A stretch of 64,000 bases of DNA from Streptomyces sp. PKU-EA00015 (GTDB taxonomy: Bacteria > Actinomycetota > Actinomycetes > Streptomycetales > Streptomycetaceae). The stretch is from assembly GCF_013387495.1 (NCBI RefSeq), contig NZ_JABZEE010000032.1, forward strand, positions 1 to 64,000, given 5' to 3'. Below the pieces are notes generated by a model. That model searched no databases. It was not told the origin of the DNA and was given only the letters and a program-made list of their open reading frames with translations. Both the position numbers and the translations under genes were made by a program. This document shows positions 50,834 through 59,742 of this stretch, one piece after another. The stretch's first letter is position 1; the number at the start of each line of letters is the position of its first letter.

Positions 50834-51586
50834 GTGACCTCCTTCGCCCCGGACTCGCTCGTCCTGAACCGCAAGCTGCCGCTGTGGTACCAGGTCTCGC
50901 AGTCGCTGCGCGCCTCGATACTGGGCCGTGCGCCCGAGGCGTCTCTGCGGCTGCCCACCGAGGAACAGCTCGCCCAGCACTACGGGGTGAGCGTGCTCAC
51001 CATGCGCCAGGCGCTGAAAGAGCTCGAGGAGGAGGGGCTGATCACCCGCCACCGCAGACGCGGCACCTTCATCGAGCCGGGGGCGCGCAGGAGCGCGCCC
51101 AGGCGGCTGCTGGGCTCGATCGACGCGATCGTGGCCCAGCAGTCGGGCGAGCGCACCACGGTCCTCGGCCACGGTCCGCAGCCGGTCCCGGGTGAGCTGG
51201 CCGAGTTCTTCCCGGACGAGGACGAGGTCGTGGTCTTCCGGCGACTGCGCTGCGACGGCGACAGCGGCGAGCCCACGAACTGGGCGGAGAACGCCCTGCG
51301 CCCCGAATTCGCGGGGCGTGTGGAGTGCACCGACCTGGAGCGCTGGCCGATGACGAAGGTCCTGCGGGACGTGCTGGGCGTGCGGATCAGCCGGATCACG
51401 GACACGGTGGAGGCACGGTTGGCCGACCCGCAGACGGCGGAGCTGCTGCGGGTGCCGCTGCTCAGCCCGATCCTCCACTACACGGGGGTGACGTACGACG
51501 AGGACGGCCGGGTCGTCGACGTGGCCCGCATCCGCTACCGCGGCGACCGCTTCTCCTTCTCGGTGACCGTGGATGCCGCGGACTGA
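50834..51586 (+). CDS. HutC-type GntR regulator
   Basis: A 250-aa regulator. The winged helix includes LPTEEQLAQHYGVSVLTMRQ and ALKELEEEGLITRHRRRGTF. The C-terminal UTRA domain (about residues 95-245) has FFPDEDEVVVFRRLRCDGD and HYTGVTYDEDGRVVDVARIR. UTRA domains bind small metabolites. Directly behind hmgA in the same direction, it may control homogentisate or tyrosine degradation. The GTG at 50834 is the only sensible start. Confidence 0.87.
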   Translation: MTSFAPDSLVLNRKLPLWYQVSQSLRASILGRAPEASLRLPTEEQLAQHYGVSVLTMRQALKELEEEGLITRHRRRGTFIEPGARRSAPRRLLGSIDAIVAQQSGERTTVLGHGPQPVPGELAEFFPDEDEVVVFRRLRCDGDSGEPTNWAENALRPEFAGRVECTDLERWPMTKVLRDVLGVRISRITDTVEARLADPQTAELLRVPLLSPILHYTGVTYDEDGRVVDVARIRYRGDRFSFSVTVDAAD

Positions 51587-51802
51587 ACGGCTTCACCTGT
51601 CTTTCCGAGGCGGCTCCGGCGTTCATGCCGGGGAGGAATCGTCTCCCGTCCTGGCGACGCGCGTCGCGCCATCCCGCACCAACCGGAGCGCGGAGCGCCC
51701 GCCCCCTGCCGCCCGGCGAAGCCGGGCCGATGCGAACACCCGTCCAGGGTGTCGCTGGTTCGCGTACGCGTGCGCGAGAACCGTGCACGCGTGTGAGCGG
51801 GG

Positions 51803-52978
51803 ATGCCTACGGTCGGTGTTGTGAAGTTGGTGGTGCAGATCAAGCTGCTGCCGTCACCCGAGCAGGCGGCGGCGTTGGAGAGGACCCTGCGCGCCTGCAA
51901 CCGAGCCGCCACCTACGTGTCGACGGTCGCATTCAAGCGGGGCGTGAAGGACCGCAACGGGCTGCAGAAGCTCTTGTACACGGACGTCAAGGCCACGTTC
52001 GGGCTGTCAGCGCAGCCGGCGGTGCGGGTCGTCAAGAAGGTCGTGGATGCCTACAGCACGCTGGCCGCGCAGGCCAAGGCCGGGCTCTTGGGTAAGACCA
52101 CGTCCAGGCGCTACCGCAAGGCGATGGGCAGCCCAGTCGCCTTCCGGCCGGAGGCGGCACAGCCGTTCGACGACCGGTGCCTGTCCTGGCAGACCGATGC
52201 CTGCACCGTGTCGATCTGGACGGTGGACGGCCGGATGCGTGGCGTCCGCTACACCGGCGCCGCGGATCAGTTGAAGGTGCTGGCCGAGTACCGCAGGGGC
52301 GAGTCCGATCTTGTGCAGCAGGGCGGGAAATGGTTCCTGATCGCCACCTGCGAGGTTCCCGAACCGGAGGTGTCCGAGCCGGTCGACTGGATCGGTGTGG
52401 ACCGCGGCATTGTCAATCTCGCCACCACCTCTGACGGCACGAACTACCAGGGCCGTGGCTTGGCCCGCTACCGCAACTGGTGTGCCCGCAAGCGCGCGGA
52501 GTTGCAGCAGAAGCAAACTCGCTCGTCCACCCGCCGCCTGGCGCGCCGCGCCAAGAAGGAACAGCGCCATGCCACCCACATGAATCACCGCATCAGCAAG
52601 GAGATCGTGTCCGTTGCGCAACGCACCGGTCGCGGAGTGGCCGTCGAGGTACTCGACGGCATCCGGGAGCGGGTACGGCTTCGACGCGACCAGCGGGGCG
52701 CCCTCTCCTCCTGGCCCTTCCACCAGCTCGGACAGCACCTCACCTACAAAGCGAGACAGGCTGGAGTGGCGTTCTTGGAGGTGGATGCGGCCTATAGCTC
52801 GCAGCGCTGCCCGCGTTGCGGCCATACCGAGAAGGCCAACCGGCCCAATCGGGACCACTTTTCCTGCCGTCGGTGTGGCCTCGCTGGGCCCGCCGACGTC
52901 GTCGCCGGGGTCAACGTGCGCGACCGTGCACGCTCGGCGTGGGCATTCGTCACCATGCCCGTCCCCGCCACGGCCTGA
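51803..52978 (+). CDS. tnpB: RNA-guided endonuclease TnpB family protein
   Basis: A 391-aa protein. The N-terminal domain begins VKLVVQIKLLPSPEQAAALE. The RuvC nuclease residues are visible: Asp in WIGVDRGIVNLATT, Glu in VAVEVLDGIRERV and the final Asp in GPADVVAGVNV. Between the last two is the zinc ribbon CPRCGHTEKANR...FSCRRCG. TnpB uses an RNA from the element's right end to cut DNA at sites matching the flank. The catalytic set looks intact, so activity is possible. The start is the ATG at 51803, or the GTG at 51821, which fits the family N-terminus better but lacks a ribosome-binding site. Confidence 0.9.
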   Translation: MPTVGVVKLVVQIKLLPSPEQAAALERTLRACNRAATYVSTVAFKRGVKDRNGLQKLLYTDVKATFGLSAQPAVRVVKKVVDAYSTLAAQAKAGLLGKTTSRRYRKAMGSPVAFRPEAAQPFDDRCLSWQTDACTVSIWTVDGRMRGVRYTGAADQLKVLAEYRRGESDLVQQGGKWFLIATCEVPEPEVSEPVDWIGVDRGIVNLATTSDGTNYQGRGLARYRNWCARKRAELQQKQTRSSTRRLARRAKKEQRHATHMNHRISKEIVSVAQRTGRGVAVEVLDGIRERVRLRRDQRGALSSWPFHQLGQHLTYKARQAGVAFLEVDAAYSSQRCPRCGHTEKANRPNRDHFSCRRCGLAGPADVVAGVNVRDRARSAWAFVTMPVPATA

Positions 52979-53005
52979 ACAGGCCCGGGAGAGGGGAGAT
53001 GCGAC

Positions 53006-53090
53006 CCGTGACCGCCCTGTCGTAGGGGGCAGTCGGGAGCGCGACGAGGTGCGAACGACCGGGCAGTCAAGCGCGGTCGTTCACGGCCGA
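53006..53090 (+). ncRNA. Candidate omega-RNA scaffold of TnpB
   Basis: Downstream of tnpB the RNA can form an outer pairing (CCGTG at 53006 with CACGG at 53082), a GCCCT/AGGGGGC hairpin (53014-53030) and a GAACGACC/GGTCGTTC hairpin (53053-53060 with 53075-53082), the last competing for two bases. Such right-end structures form the TnpB guide scaffold. The guide would be read from the sequence following about 53090. Confidence 0.45.
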
Positions 53091-53103
53091 GAAGGTGACT
53101 AGC

Positions 53104-54315
53104 ATGCGGACGGTGACTGCTCACACCGAGGACGACGCGCCGCTGCTCGACGACCTCATGCCCTGGTCCGTGGCGCCGCTGCGGCTGGGCCGGGGCTGGG
53201 TGATGGCGCCGGACGCCGCGTCCCTGCGGGCCCGCTGGGACGCGCTCGTCCGGGCGGACGGCGCCGAGCGCGAGGCCCTGTTCGGGCCCACCCGGGCACG
53301 TACTGCGCACAGCGCGGTCGCGCAGCTGCCGGGGCAGGCGACCGGGACCGGGCGGATGGCCCGCGAGCGGGGCCGCTGCCCCGAGCCGGTGCGCGTGCTG
53401 CACGGCGCGTTCGACGAGCAGTGGCTGATACCGGACCACCGGCTGATCGACGCGGCCCGGCCGGAGTTGTGGCGGGTGCGGGACGGGCGGCAGCTCTTCG
53501 TCGTCGAACAGGGCCATGTCCCCAAGGCGACGGGGCCCGCGCTCGTCGTGACGGCGCTGCTGCCGGACGGGCGCTCGCCGGCGGGACGCCAGGGCCGGAT
53601 CCGTCCCCTGTACCGCAGGCCGGGCGCGCGGGAGCCGAACGTCTCGCCGGGGCTGCTGGACCTCCTCGCGGACCGGTACGGGCACGGGGTGGCTGCCGAG
53701 GACCTGGTCTGCTGGGCTCTGGCGTCGGCCGTCGCCGGCCCCGCGGGGTGCGTGGTCCCGCTGCCTGCCGACGCCACTGTGTGGGCGGCGGGGGTGGAGC
53801 TGGGCCGGCGGGCGATGCGGATCGAGCTGCGCGGCGCGCACGGCGGGGAGCGCCCCAGGCTGCCGGGCGGCCGGCGCCCCTATGTGCGGGCGGCCCTGCC
53901 CGCGCGGCCGGACGCGCTCGCGTACGACGCGGACGAGGAGACGCTGACCATCGGCGACAGCGGCCGTGTCGCGCCGGTGCCGCGCGCGGCGTGGGAGTTC
54001 GAGGCGGGCGGCGTCCGGGTGCTGGAGCTCTGGTTCGCACGGCGCGCGGCGGGCGGGGAACCGGGCTCCCTGGAGGCGGTGCGGCCGGCGTCCTGGCCTC
54101 AGGAGTGGACGTCCGAGCTCCTGGAACTGATCACGGTGCTGGCACTGCTGGCGGAACTGGAGCCGGAGCGCAAGAGGCTGGGCGAGTGCGCCCGGATCGG
54201 GGCGGCGGAGCTGCGGGCGGCTGGAGTGCTGCCGCCGCCGGGGCCGGCGCGCCGGCCGGCGTCGGTACTGGACCACGCGGAGGAAGGCCCGGAGGGCCAG
54301 TTCGCTCTGCTGTGA
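53104..54315 (+). CDS. Orphan type ISP restriction/modification-like protein (C-terminal region only)
   Basis: A 403-aa protein beginning MRTVTAHTEDDAPLLDDLMP. The stretches WSVAPLRLGRGWVMAPDAAS, VRVLHGAFDEQWLIPDHRLI and RPELWRVRDGRQLFVVEQGH, then LYRRPGAREPNVSPGLLDLL, match actinobacterial proteins called type ISP restriction/modification enzyme. They correspond to the target-recognition end of LlaGI/LlaBIII-type single-chain enzymes. No nuclease, helicase or methyltransferase motif is present, so it cannot restrict alone. The TnpB element lies immediately upstream and may have replaced its promoter. The ATG at 53104 was chosen over a GTG nine bases earlier. Confidence 0.7.
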   Translation: MRTVTAHTEDDAPLLDDLMPWSVAPLRLGRGWVMAPDAASLRARWDALVRADGAEREALFGPTRARTAHSAVAQLPGQATGTGRMARERGRCPEPVRVLHGAFDEQWLIPDHRLIDAARPELWRVRDGRQLFVVEQGHVPKATGPALVVTALLPDGRSPAGRQGRIRPLYRRPGAREPNVSPGLLDLLADRYGHGVAAEDLVCWALASAVAGPAGCVVPLPADATVWAAGVELGRRAMRIELRGAHGGERPRLPGGRRPYVRAALPARPDALAYDADEETLTIGDSGRVAPVPRAAWEFEAGGVRVLELWFARRAAGGEPGSLEAVRPASWPQEWTSELLELITVLALLAELEPERKRLGECARIGAAELRAAGVLPPPGPARRPASVLDHAEEGPEGQFALL

Positions 54316-54396
54316 CGTTCCCCCCACCCCGCCCCTTCCCTGACCGGGCCCCGACGCGGGCGTGCGGCTCGCGAGTCCGCCGGCCCGGGGCAACGC

Positions 54397-54500
54397 CAGC
54401 CCCGCCGGCGTTTGAGGCGCGGGGTTCGGGGCGGAGCCCCGACAAGGGCGTCCCGGCACAGGAAGCCCCCGCCGGCGCTTGAGACAGGGGCTCGGGGGCA
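54397..54500. repeat. GC-rich intergenic repeats, two copies
   Basis: GCCCCGCCGGCG-TTTGAGGCGCGGGG (about 54399-54424) and a diverged CCCCGCCGGCG-CTTGAGACAGGGG (about 54466-54490) belong to the family at 23.8 kb. The spacer 54316-54647 holds no gene. Confidence 0.7.
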
Positions 54501-54647
54501 GCGCCCCGGAGAAGCGCAGCGTCCGGCCGCAGCGCCCCCGAGAAGCGCAGCGGCAACCGCGTCAAGGGGACGCCGTGGCCAAGTCGGCCCGGCGTTTTCA
54601 TGATCCCCAGGGGTGACAAGATGGCGGTTACACATTAGACACGGCCT

Positions 54648-55844
54648 ATGAGCCAACAGCCACTGCCCCTGGACGGCATCACGGTCGTCGCCGTCGAGCA
54701 GGCCGTCTCCGCACCGTTCGCCACGCGCCAGCTCGCCGACCTCGGCGCCCGCGTGATCAAGGTCGAGCGCCCGGACGGCGGTGACTTCGCGCGCGGCTAC
54801 GACACCGCGGCCCGCGGGCTCGCCTCGCACTTCGTCTGGTGCAACCGCGGCAAGGAGTCCATCGCCGTCGACCTCAAGGACCCGCGCGGACTGGACATCG
54901 TGCACCGGCTCGTCGCGGACGCCGACGTGTTCGTGCAGAACCTCGCGCAGGGCGCGGCGGCCCGGCTCGGTCTGGACGCCGCGGCCCTGTGCGCGCGGCA
55001 CCCGCGGCTGATCGCCGTCGACATCTCGGGCTACGGCTCGACAGGCCCGTACGCGCACAAGCGTGCGTACGACATGCTCGTGCAGTGCGAGGCCGGTCTG
55101 GTGTCGGTGACGGGGACGGCGACCGAGCCGGTGAAGGCGGGCGTCCCGGCGGCCGACATCGCCGCCGCGATGTACGCCTTCTCGGGGGTGCTGGCGGCGC
55201 TGTTGCGGCGCGGTACGACCGGCCGCGGCGGCCCGGTCGAGATCTCGATGCTGGAGTCGCTGGCCGAGTGGATGGGCCACCCGCTCCACCACGGGATGCA
55301 CGGAGGTGCGGCCCCGGCGCGCACAGGTGTCGCGCACGCCGTCATCTCCCCTTACGACGCGTACGACACGGCCGACGGCGGCCAGGTGCTCCTGTCGGTG
55401 CAGAACGACCGCGAATGGCGCCGGCTCGCCGAGAGTGTGCTGGCGCGACCGGATTTGGCGGACGACCCGGACTTCGCCACGAACACCGCGCGCACCGCGA
55501 ACCGGGCGCGTACGGACGCGGTGGTGGCCAAGGCCCTGGTGGGGCTGACGACGCAGGACGCGATCGACCGGCTGGAGGCCGCGGGCATCGCCTGTGCGCG
55601 CCTGAACACCGTGACGGACGTGGCCGGACATCCGCAGCTGGCCGCCCGTGACCGGTGGCGCGAGGTCGACTCGCCGGCCGGGCCGCTTCGGGCGCTGCTG
55701 CCCCCGATCACGCTGCCGGGCGGGGCCCCGGCGCGGATGGGGGCGATTCCCTCGCTCGGCGAGCACACCGACGCGCTGCTGCGGGCCCTGGGGATGACGG
55801 ATGAGGCCGCGGCGGCGCTGCGCCGGGACGGTGTGGTCGCCTGA
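54648..55844 (+). CDS. CaiB/BaiF family (class III) CoA-transferase
   Basis: A 398-aa enzyme moving CoA between carboxylic acids. Family motifs: PLPLDGITVVAVEQAVSAPF, LADLGARVIKVERPDGGD, NRGKESIAVDLKDPRG, and the catalytic Asp region KRAYDMLVQCEAGLVSVTGT. The C-terminal part has GEHTDALLRALGM. The length is standard. The substrate is not specified by sequence. It is a single gene between repeats upstream and a small convergent gene; no acyl-CoA partner adjoins it. Confidence 0.9.
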   Translation: MSQQPLPLDGITVVAVEQAVSAPFATRQLADLGARVIKVERPDGGDFARGYDTAARGLASHFVWCNRGKESIAVDLKDPRGLDIVHRLVADADVFVQNLAQGAAARLGLDAAALCARHPRLIAVDISGYGSTGPYAHKRAYDMLVQCEAGLVSVTGTATEPVKAGVPAADIAAAMYAFSGVLAALLRRGTTGRGGPVEISMLESLAEWMGHPLHHGMHGGAAPARTGVAHAVISPYDAYDTADGGQVLLSVQNDREWRRLAESVLARPDLADDPDFATNTARTANRARTDAVVAKALVGLTTQDAIDRLEAAGIACARLNTVTDVAGHPQLAARDRWREVDSPAGPLRALLPPITLPGGAPARMGAIPSLGEHTDALLRALGMTDEAAAALRRDGVVA

Positions 55845-55878
55845 GCGGTCGCGCGAGGAAGGGGTGGGACGGGGTCGG

Positions 55879-56142
55879 TCAGCCGCGGCTGCCGAACAGG
55901 GAGCGCCGCAGCCGCCGCAGCGGGGCGAACAGCGAGACGCGCGCGCTCTTGCTCCCGCGACCGTGCCGCACGTCGCGCGAGGTCAGCTCTTGCATCAGCA
56001 GGGTCGCCTCGGCGGCCTCGCCCTGCGGGACGGCAGGGCCGCCGAGCACCGAGAGGTGGCGGTCGAGACGCGAACTCGTCGCGACGCTTCCGCAGGTGAT
56101 GGCAGGCACGCGGGCCCTGCTGCGAACTGTTATCTGATCCAT
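55879..56142 (-). CDS. Hypothetical small basic protein, 87 aa
   Basis: I do not recognise a family. It opens MDQITVRSRARVPAITCGSV and ends in a strongly basic tail (LFAPLRRLRRSLFGSRG). It has no signal peptide or membrane helix. The ATG at 56142 follows GGGGAG; one further ATG at 56154 is in frame. It is divergent from the pseudokinase gene and convergent with the CoA-transferase gene. Confidence 0.6.
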   Translation of the reverse strand: MDQITVRSRARVPAITCGSVATSSRLDRHLSVLGGPAVPQGEAAEATLLMQELTSRDVRHGRGSKSARVSLFAPLRRLRRSLFGSRG

Positions 56143-56424
56143 GTCACTCCCCACCCGTACGAGACACCCGGCCCGGGCACATTAAGCCTATCTCCCCGAC
56201 GGGACACCCGTGTATCCCGCCCGCATGATTCACCACACTCGTACGGGGGTTGACGGTTACTCTCCGAATACAGCTGATCCCAGGGCGAGTTGGGCGATCG
56301 TGGCAACCCTCTCGGCAGGCCGGAAGAACTGATGGCTGGTCAATCTATGTCAGGCCACGAGCAGTTGAGCTAGATTCGAGGGGTTTCCACCGTGTTGCGG
56401 CTGGTTGCGGACAGGAGGCACGGC

Positions 56425-57360
56425 ATGAGCGGACCACCGGGAACCGACCGGCTGATCGCGGAGCGCTACCGCCTGATCGGGCCGCTCGGCGAGGGCCGTA
56501 CGGGCGTGGCGTGGCTGGCCCGCGACGAACTGCTGGGCCGCGACGTCGCGGTCAAGGAGGTCCGCGCTCCGGCCGGTCTCGACGCCACAGCGGCGCGCGG
56601 GCTGTACGGACGGCTGGAGCGGGCCGCGCGGGCCGCGGGCCGTGTCTCGCACCGCAATGTGGTCGCCGTCCACGACGTGGTCACCGACGGCGGCCGCCCA
56701 TGGATCGTGATGGAACTCGTGTGCGGCCTCGCCCTGTCGGACGTACTGGAGGCGGAGGGACCGCTGCCGCCCGCGCGCGCCGCGCACATCGGCGCGGAGG
56801 CCGTCGCCGCCCTGCGCGCGGCGCACGCGGCGGGTGTGGCGCACCACGACGTGAGGGCGGCCAACGTCCTCGTCGGCAACGACGGCAGGGTGATGCTGAC
56901 CGGTTTCGGCATGGCCCCGGAGTTCGCACCGGACGTCGAGCCGGGCGCCGGCGCCGATCTGTGGTCGCTCGGCGCCCTGCTCTACACGGCGGTCGAGGGC
57001 CGCTCCCCCGGCGCGGGCGAGGAGGTCCGGCCCTCGGAGCGGGCGGGCGCGCTGGCACCGGTCATCTCGGGGCTGATGCGGCGGGACGCGGCGGAGCGGA
57101 TGCCGGCGTCGGAGGCCGAGCACCGGCTGCGGCTGGCGAGCGCGGGCGGCGCCCCGCGTGCGAGCGCACCGCCGCCGTCGCAGCCCCCGGCGGGCCGGGG
57201 CGATGCCGAACGGGACGCGCACGCCGGCGGCCCGGGGCCGTCCGCGAGCCCGTCGCCGTCCGCCGACGAGCCGCGACGTGCCGCGGCGGTGCTGGCGGCA
57301 GGCGTGGTGCTGCTTCTCCTGGCGGTCGCGGCACTGCTCTGGGCGGCGCTGGGCGGGTGA
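56425..57360 (+). CDS. Membrane-anchored Hanks-type pseudokinase
   Basis: A 311-aa protein with the Ser/Thr kinase fold: Gly-rich loop GPLGEGRTGVAW (about residues 19-30), VAVKEV with Lys44, and C-lobe WSLGALLYTAVEG. The catalytic loop reads HHDVRAANV (140-148): HRD is HHD and the usual Lys is Arg. The DFG motif is GFG (160-162), so the Mg2+-binding Asp is missing, and the activation segment is almost absent. Phosphotransfer is therefore unlikely. A Pro/Ser/Ala linker leads to one C-terminal membrane helix (about 286-308) with only a few residues outside. The ATG at 56425 follows AGGAGG. Confidence 0.82.
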   Translation: MSGPPGTDRLIAERYRLIGPLGEGRTGVAWLARDELLGRDVAVKEVRAPAGLDATAARGLYGRLERAARAAGRVSHRNVVAVHDVVTDGGRPWIVMELVCGLALSDVLEAEGPLPPARAAHIGAEAVAALRAAHAAGVAHHDVRAANVLVGNDGRVMLTGFGMAPEFAPDVEPGAGADLWSLGALLYTAVEGRSPGAGEEVRPSERAGALAPVISGLMRRDAAERMPASEAEHRLRLASAGGAPRASAPPPSQPPAGRGDAERDAHAGGPGPSASPSPSADEPRRAAAVLAAGVVLLLLAVAALLWAALGG

Positions 57361-57458
57361 CGCGGCAGTGCCCTGCCGGCGGGACGGCCGGCAGGGCCTG
57401 CGTACGCACGGTGGCGGTGGACGCCGTCCGGCCCTGACGCGCCGGGCGGATTTCCGGC

Positions 57459-58268
57459 TCAGGCGTGCGAGGCGAAGACGGGCAGATAGCCGCCGGACTG
57501 TCCGGACGCCGTGGGGTGGTACGAATCGCTCATGTTGAACCAGTTGACGCTGTGCAGCCAGGCGGCCCCTGAGCAGATCTCGTGCCCGGTGAACGTGCCG
57601 ACGACACTGCCGAAGGTGTATCCGTGGTCGGCCGCGCGTTTGGCGGTCGCCGTGTTGAGGTAGTCGGCCGCCCCGTTGATGGCGGACCGCTTGGTCTCGC
57701 TCATACCGGCCGAGCAGCTGCCGCTGAGCTTGTAGAAGCGCGGATAGCCGAGGACGACGACCCGGGCGGCGGGTGCCTTGGCCCGGATCGCCGAGTACAC
57801 CTGGTCGAGCTTGCCGGGCAGGGTCGTGTCGACGTAGCGCTTGGCCTCCTCGATCCGGGCCAGGCACTCGGCGTCGGAACTCAGGACGCAGGTGGTCATC
57901 ACATCGGCGAAGCCCGCGTCGTTGCCGCCGACCGTGATGGAGACGAGGTCGGTCGCCGAGCTGAGCGGCCCGAGCTGACCGGCGGTCACATCGCCGGTGC
58001 GGGCGCCCGAGCAGGCGGTGAACGCGAACGACGAGGGGGAATTGCCTGCGGCCCAGAGCTTGGGATAGGCGCGGGTGCTGCGCTTGCAGTTGCCGCTGGT
58101 GCTGTCGTAACTGCCCGCTCCCACACCGGAGGAGTAGGAGTCGCCGAGTGCCACGTAGTCCACGGCCTGGACGGTGGAATCGGCCTGCGCCGGGCCCGCT
58201 CCCGTGAGAGCGAGAACAGCGCCGAGGAGGAGTGAGGATGAGAGTGCCGCGACTCGGGACAGTTTCAT
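57459..58268 (-). CDS. Secreted SGNH/GDSL lipase-esterase
   Basis: A 269-aa precursor with a Sec signal peptide ending near GPAQADS. The SGNH blocks are all present: DYVALGDSYSSGVGAG (nucleophile Ser), ACSGARTGDV, VSITVGGNDAGF and the catalytic DxxH in MSDSYHPTASGQSGG. Six Cys after the signal suggest three disulfides, as in the Streptomyces GDSL lipases of S. coelicolor (SCO1725) and S. rimosus. It hydrolyses lipids or esters outside the cell. The ATG at 58268 follows GGGAGGTTCC. Confidence 0.93.
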   Translation of the reverse strand: MKLSRVAALSSSLLLGAVLALTGAGPAQADSTVQAVDYVALGDSYSSGVGAGSYDSTSGNCKRSTRAYPKLWAAGNSPSSFAFTACSGARTGDVTAGQLGPLSSATDLVSITVGGNDAGFADVMTTCVLSSDAECLARIEEAKRYVDTTLPGKLDQVYSAIRAKAPAARVVVLGYPRFYKLSGSCSAGMSETKRSAINGAADYLNTATAKRAADHGYTFGSVVGTFTGHEICSGAAWLHSVNWFNMSDSYHPTASGQSGGYLPVFASHA

Positions 58269-58554
58269 GGAACCTCCCTTGAGCAGGATCTCTGCCTCAA
58301 CTTTCGTAGCAGCGCAGGGACTTGACCGGAAGTGTCCATGCCAAAGATGTTACTGACGGGTCATCGGTCGAAAAGCGAAACGAGCGAGTGAATGGAAGGT
58401 TCCGCCTCGGAACGCGGCAACCGTCGCAAATGAAGGGCCGAGACCGGCTGCTTGGGCCGGCCGGGCCGTGGGCCGGATACGCCGGGGACACCACGTGACG
58501 CCGCACCGGGCAAAACACGGTGCAGCGCCCCGGACCGTGCCGGATCATGGGCGT

Positions 58555-59649
58555 ATGTCTGCCAACCCGTATGACGCCCTGCCGATCCGGCTCAACGTCG
58601 ACGACAGCGATTCGCCGTCGGACGTCGTCGACGCGCTGTTCCTCGGCCGCTTCGCGGCGGGTGAGCAGCCGTACTCGCACAGTTCGACGATCGACCGCGT
58701 CAAGCCCGGCGCGACGCTGCTGCCGCCCTCGGCCGCCGTGCTGCGGTCGGCCCGTGACGACGACCGCAGCGCCACGCTCGCCGAGGGCGAGGGCTGGACG
58801 CTGCTCGTCTCGCGGTGGAACCGGGGCGCGGACGTCACGGTCACCGCCGTGAGTTCCGAGCTGGCCCAGAAGGTGCTCGACGAGGCGACGGACGGCGCGG
58901 CCGACGAGCCCGAACCGCAGCCGGAGAACGTGACCATGGGCTTCTGGTACGTCTCACCGCGGCGCGGTCCGCACCGCACGACCCGTCAGATCTCCGCCGG
59001 CACGTGGGAGGAGATCCGGCCCAACTACACGGCGCCGGTGGCCGACGCGATGGACCGGCTGATGAAGGTCACCCCGGACGACATCGCCGGCCGGCTGCTG
59101 CTGCTCCACGGCCCGCCCGGCACGGGCAAGACGTCGGCGCTGCGCACGCTGGCTCGCTCGTGGCGCGACTGGTGCCAGGTGGACTGCGTGCTGGATCCGG
59201 AGCGGCTGTTCAACGACGTCGGCTACCTGATGGACATCGCCATCGGCGAGGACGAGGGCACGGCGAAGGGCCGCTGGCGGCTGCTCCTGCTGGAGGACTG
59301 CGACGAGCTGATCCGCGGGGAGGCGCGGCACACGGCGGGCCAGGCGCTGTCGCGCCTGCTCAACCTGACGGACGGTCTGCTGGGCCAGGGCCGCAACGTC
59401 CTGGTCGGCGTCACGACCAACGAGGACCTGGAGCGCCTCCATCCGGCCGTCGTCCGCCCGGGCCGCTGCCTGGCCCGGATCGAGGTGGGCCCGCTGACGC
59501 GCGGCGAGGCGGTGTCCTGGCTCGGCACGGAGGAGGGCGTGGGGCGCGAGGGTGCGACGCTGGCGGAGCTGTTCGCGCTGCGCCGCGGGACGTCTCCGGC
59601 GTCGGTGCCGTCGCAGTCGGCGGGCGCGGACGCGGGGCTGTACCTCTGA
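58555..59649 (+). CDS. DUF5925 and AAA-ATPase domain protein
   Basis: A 364-aa cytosolic protein. The N-terminal ~130 residues (MSANPYDALPIRLNVDDSDS, ALFLGRFAAGEQPYSHSSTI) are the actinobacterial DUF5925 region. The AAA domain has Walker A LLHGPPGTGKTSALR, Walker B LLLLEDCDELIRGE, sensor 1 LVGVTTNEDLE and an arginine-finger region AVVRPGRCLARIE. The role is unknown; AAA proteins of this form remodel partner proteins. No Shine-Dalgarno sequence precedes the ATG at 58555, so a leaderless message is possible. It is divergent from the lipase gene (286 bp, no gene within). Confidence 0.83.
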   Translation: MSANPYDALPIRLNVDDSDSPSDVVDALFLGRFAAGEQPYSHSSTIDRVKPGATLLPPSAAVLRSARDDDRSATLAEGEGWTLLVSRWNRGADVTVTAVSSELAQKVLDEATDGAADEPEPQPENVTMGFWYVSPRRGPHRTTRQISAGTWEEIRPNYTAPVADAMDRLMKVTPDDIAGRLLLLHGPPGTGKTSALRTLARSWRDWCQVDCVLDPERLFNDVGYLMDIAIGEDEGTAKGRWRLLLLEDCDELIRGEARHTAGQALSRLLNLTDGLLGQGRNVLVGVTTNEDLERLHPAVVRPGRCLARIEVGPLTRGEAVSWLGTEEGVGREGATLAELFALRRGTSPASVPSQSAGADAGLYL

Positions 59650-59742
59650 GGGCGGCGAGGGGGCGGGGCGGGGCCGCTGCGCGGAGCCTTTCCCCACCCC
59701 GCCCTTTCCCGTAACCGGGGGCTCCGCCCCCGGGCCCCCGCG

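Larger units (their letters stand above)
51711..53090 (+). mobile_element. IS200/IS605-type element with TnpB only (IS1341-like); boundaries approximate
   Basis: The element holds a tnpB gene flanked by structured ends. On the left are three hairpins: 51711-51727 (GCCCGGC-GAA-GCCGGGC), 51736-51752 (ACACCC-GTCCA-GGGTGT) and 51757-51782. On the right is a folded segment at 53006-53090. There is no tnpA transposase gene, so the element is non-autonomous. It sits between the GntR gene and an orphan type ISP gene. Exact ends cannot be set without comparing an empty site. Confidence 0.65.
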
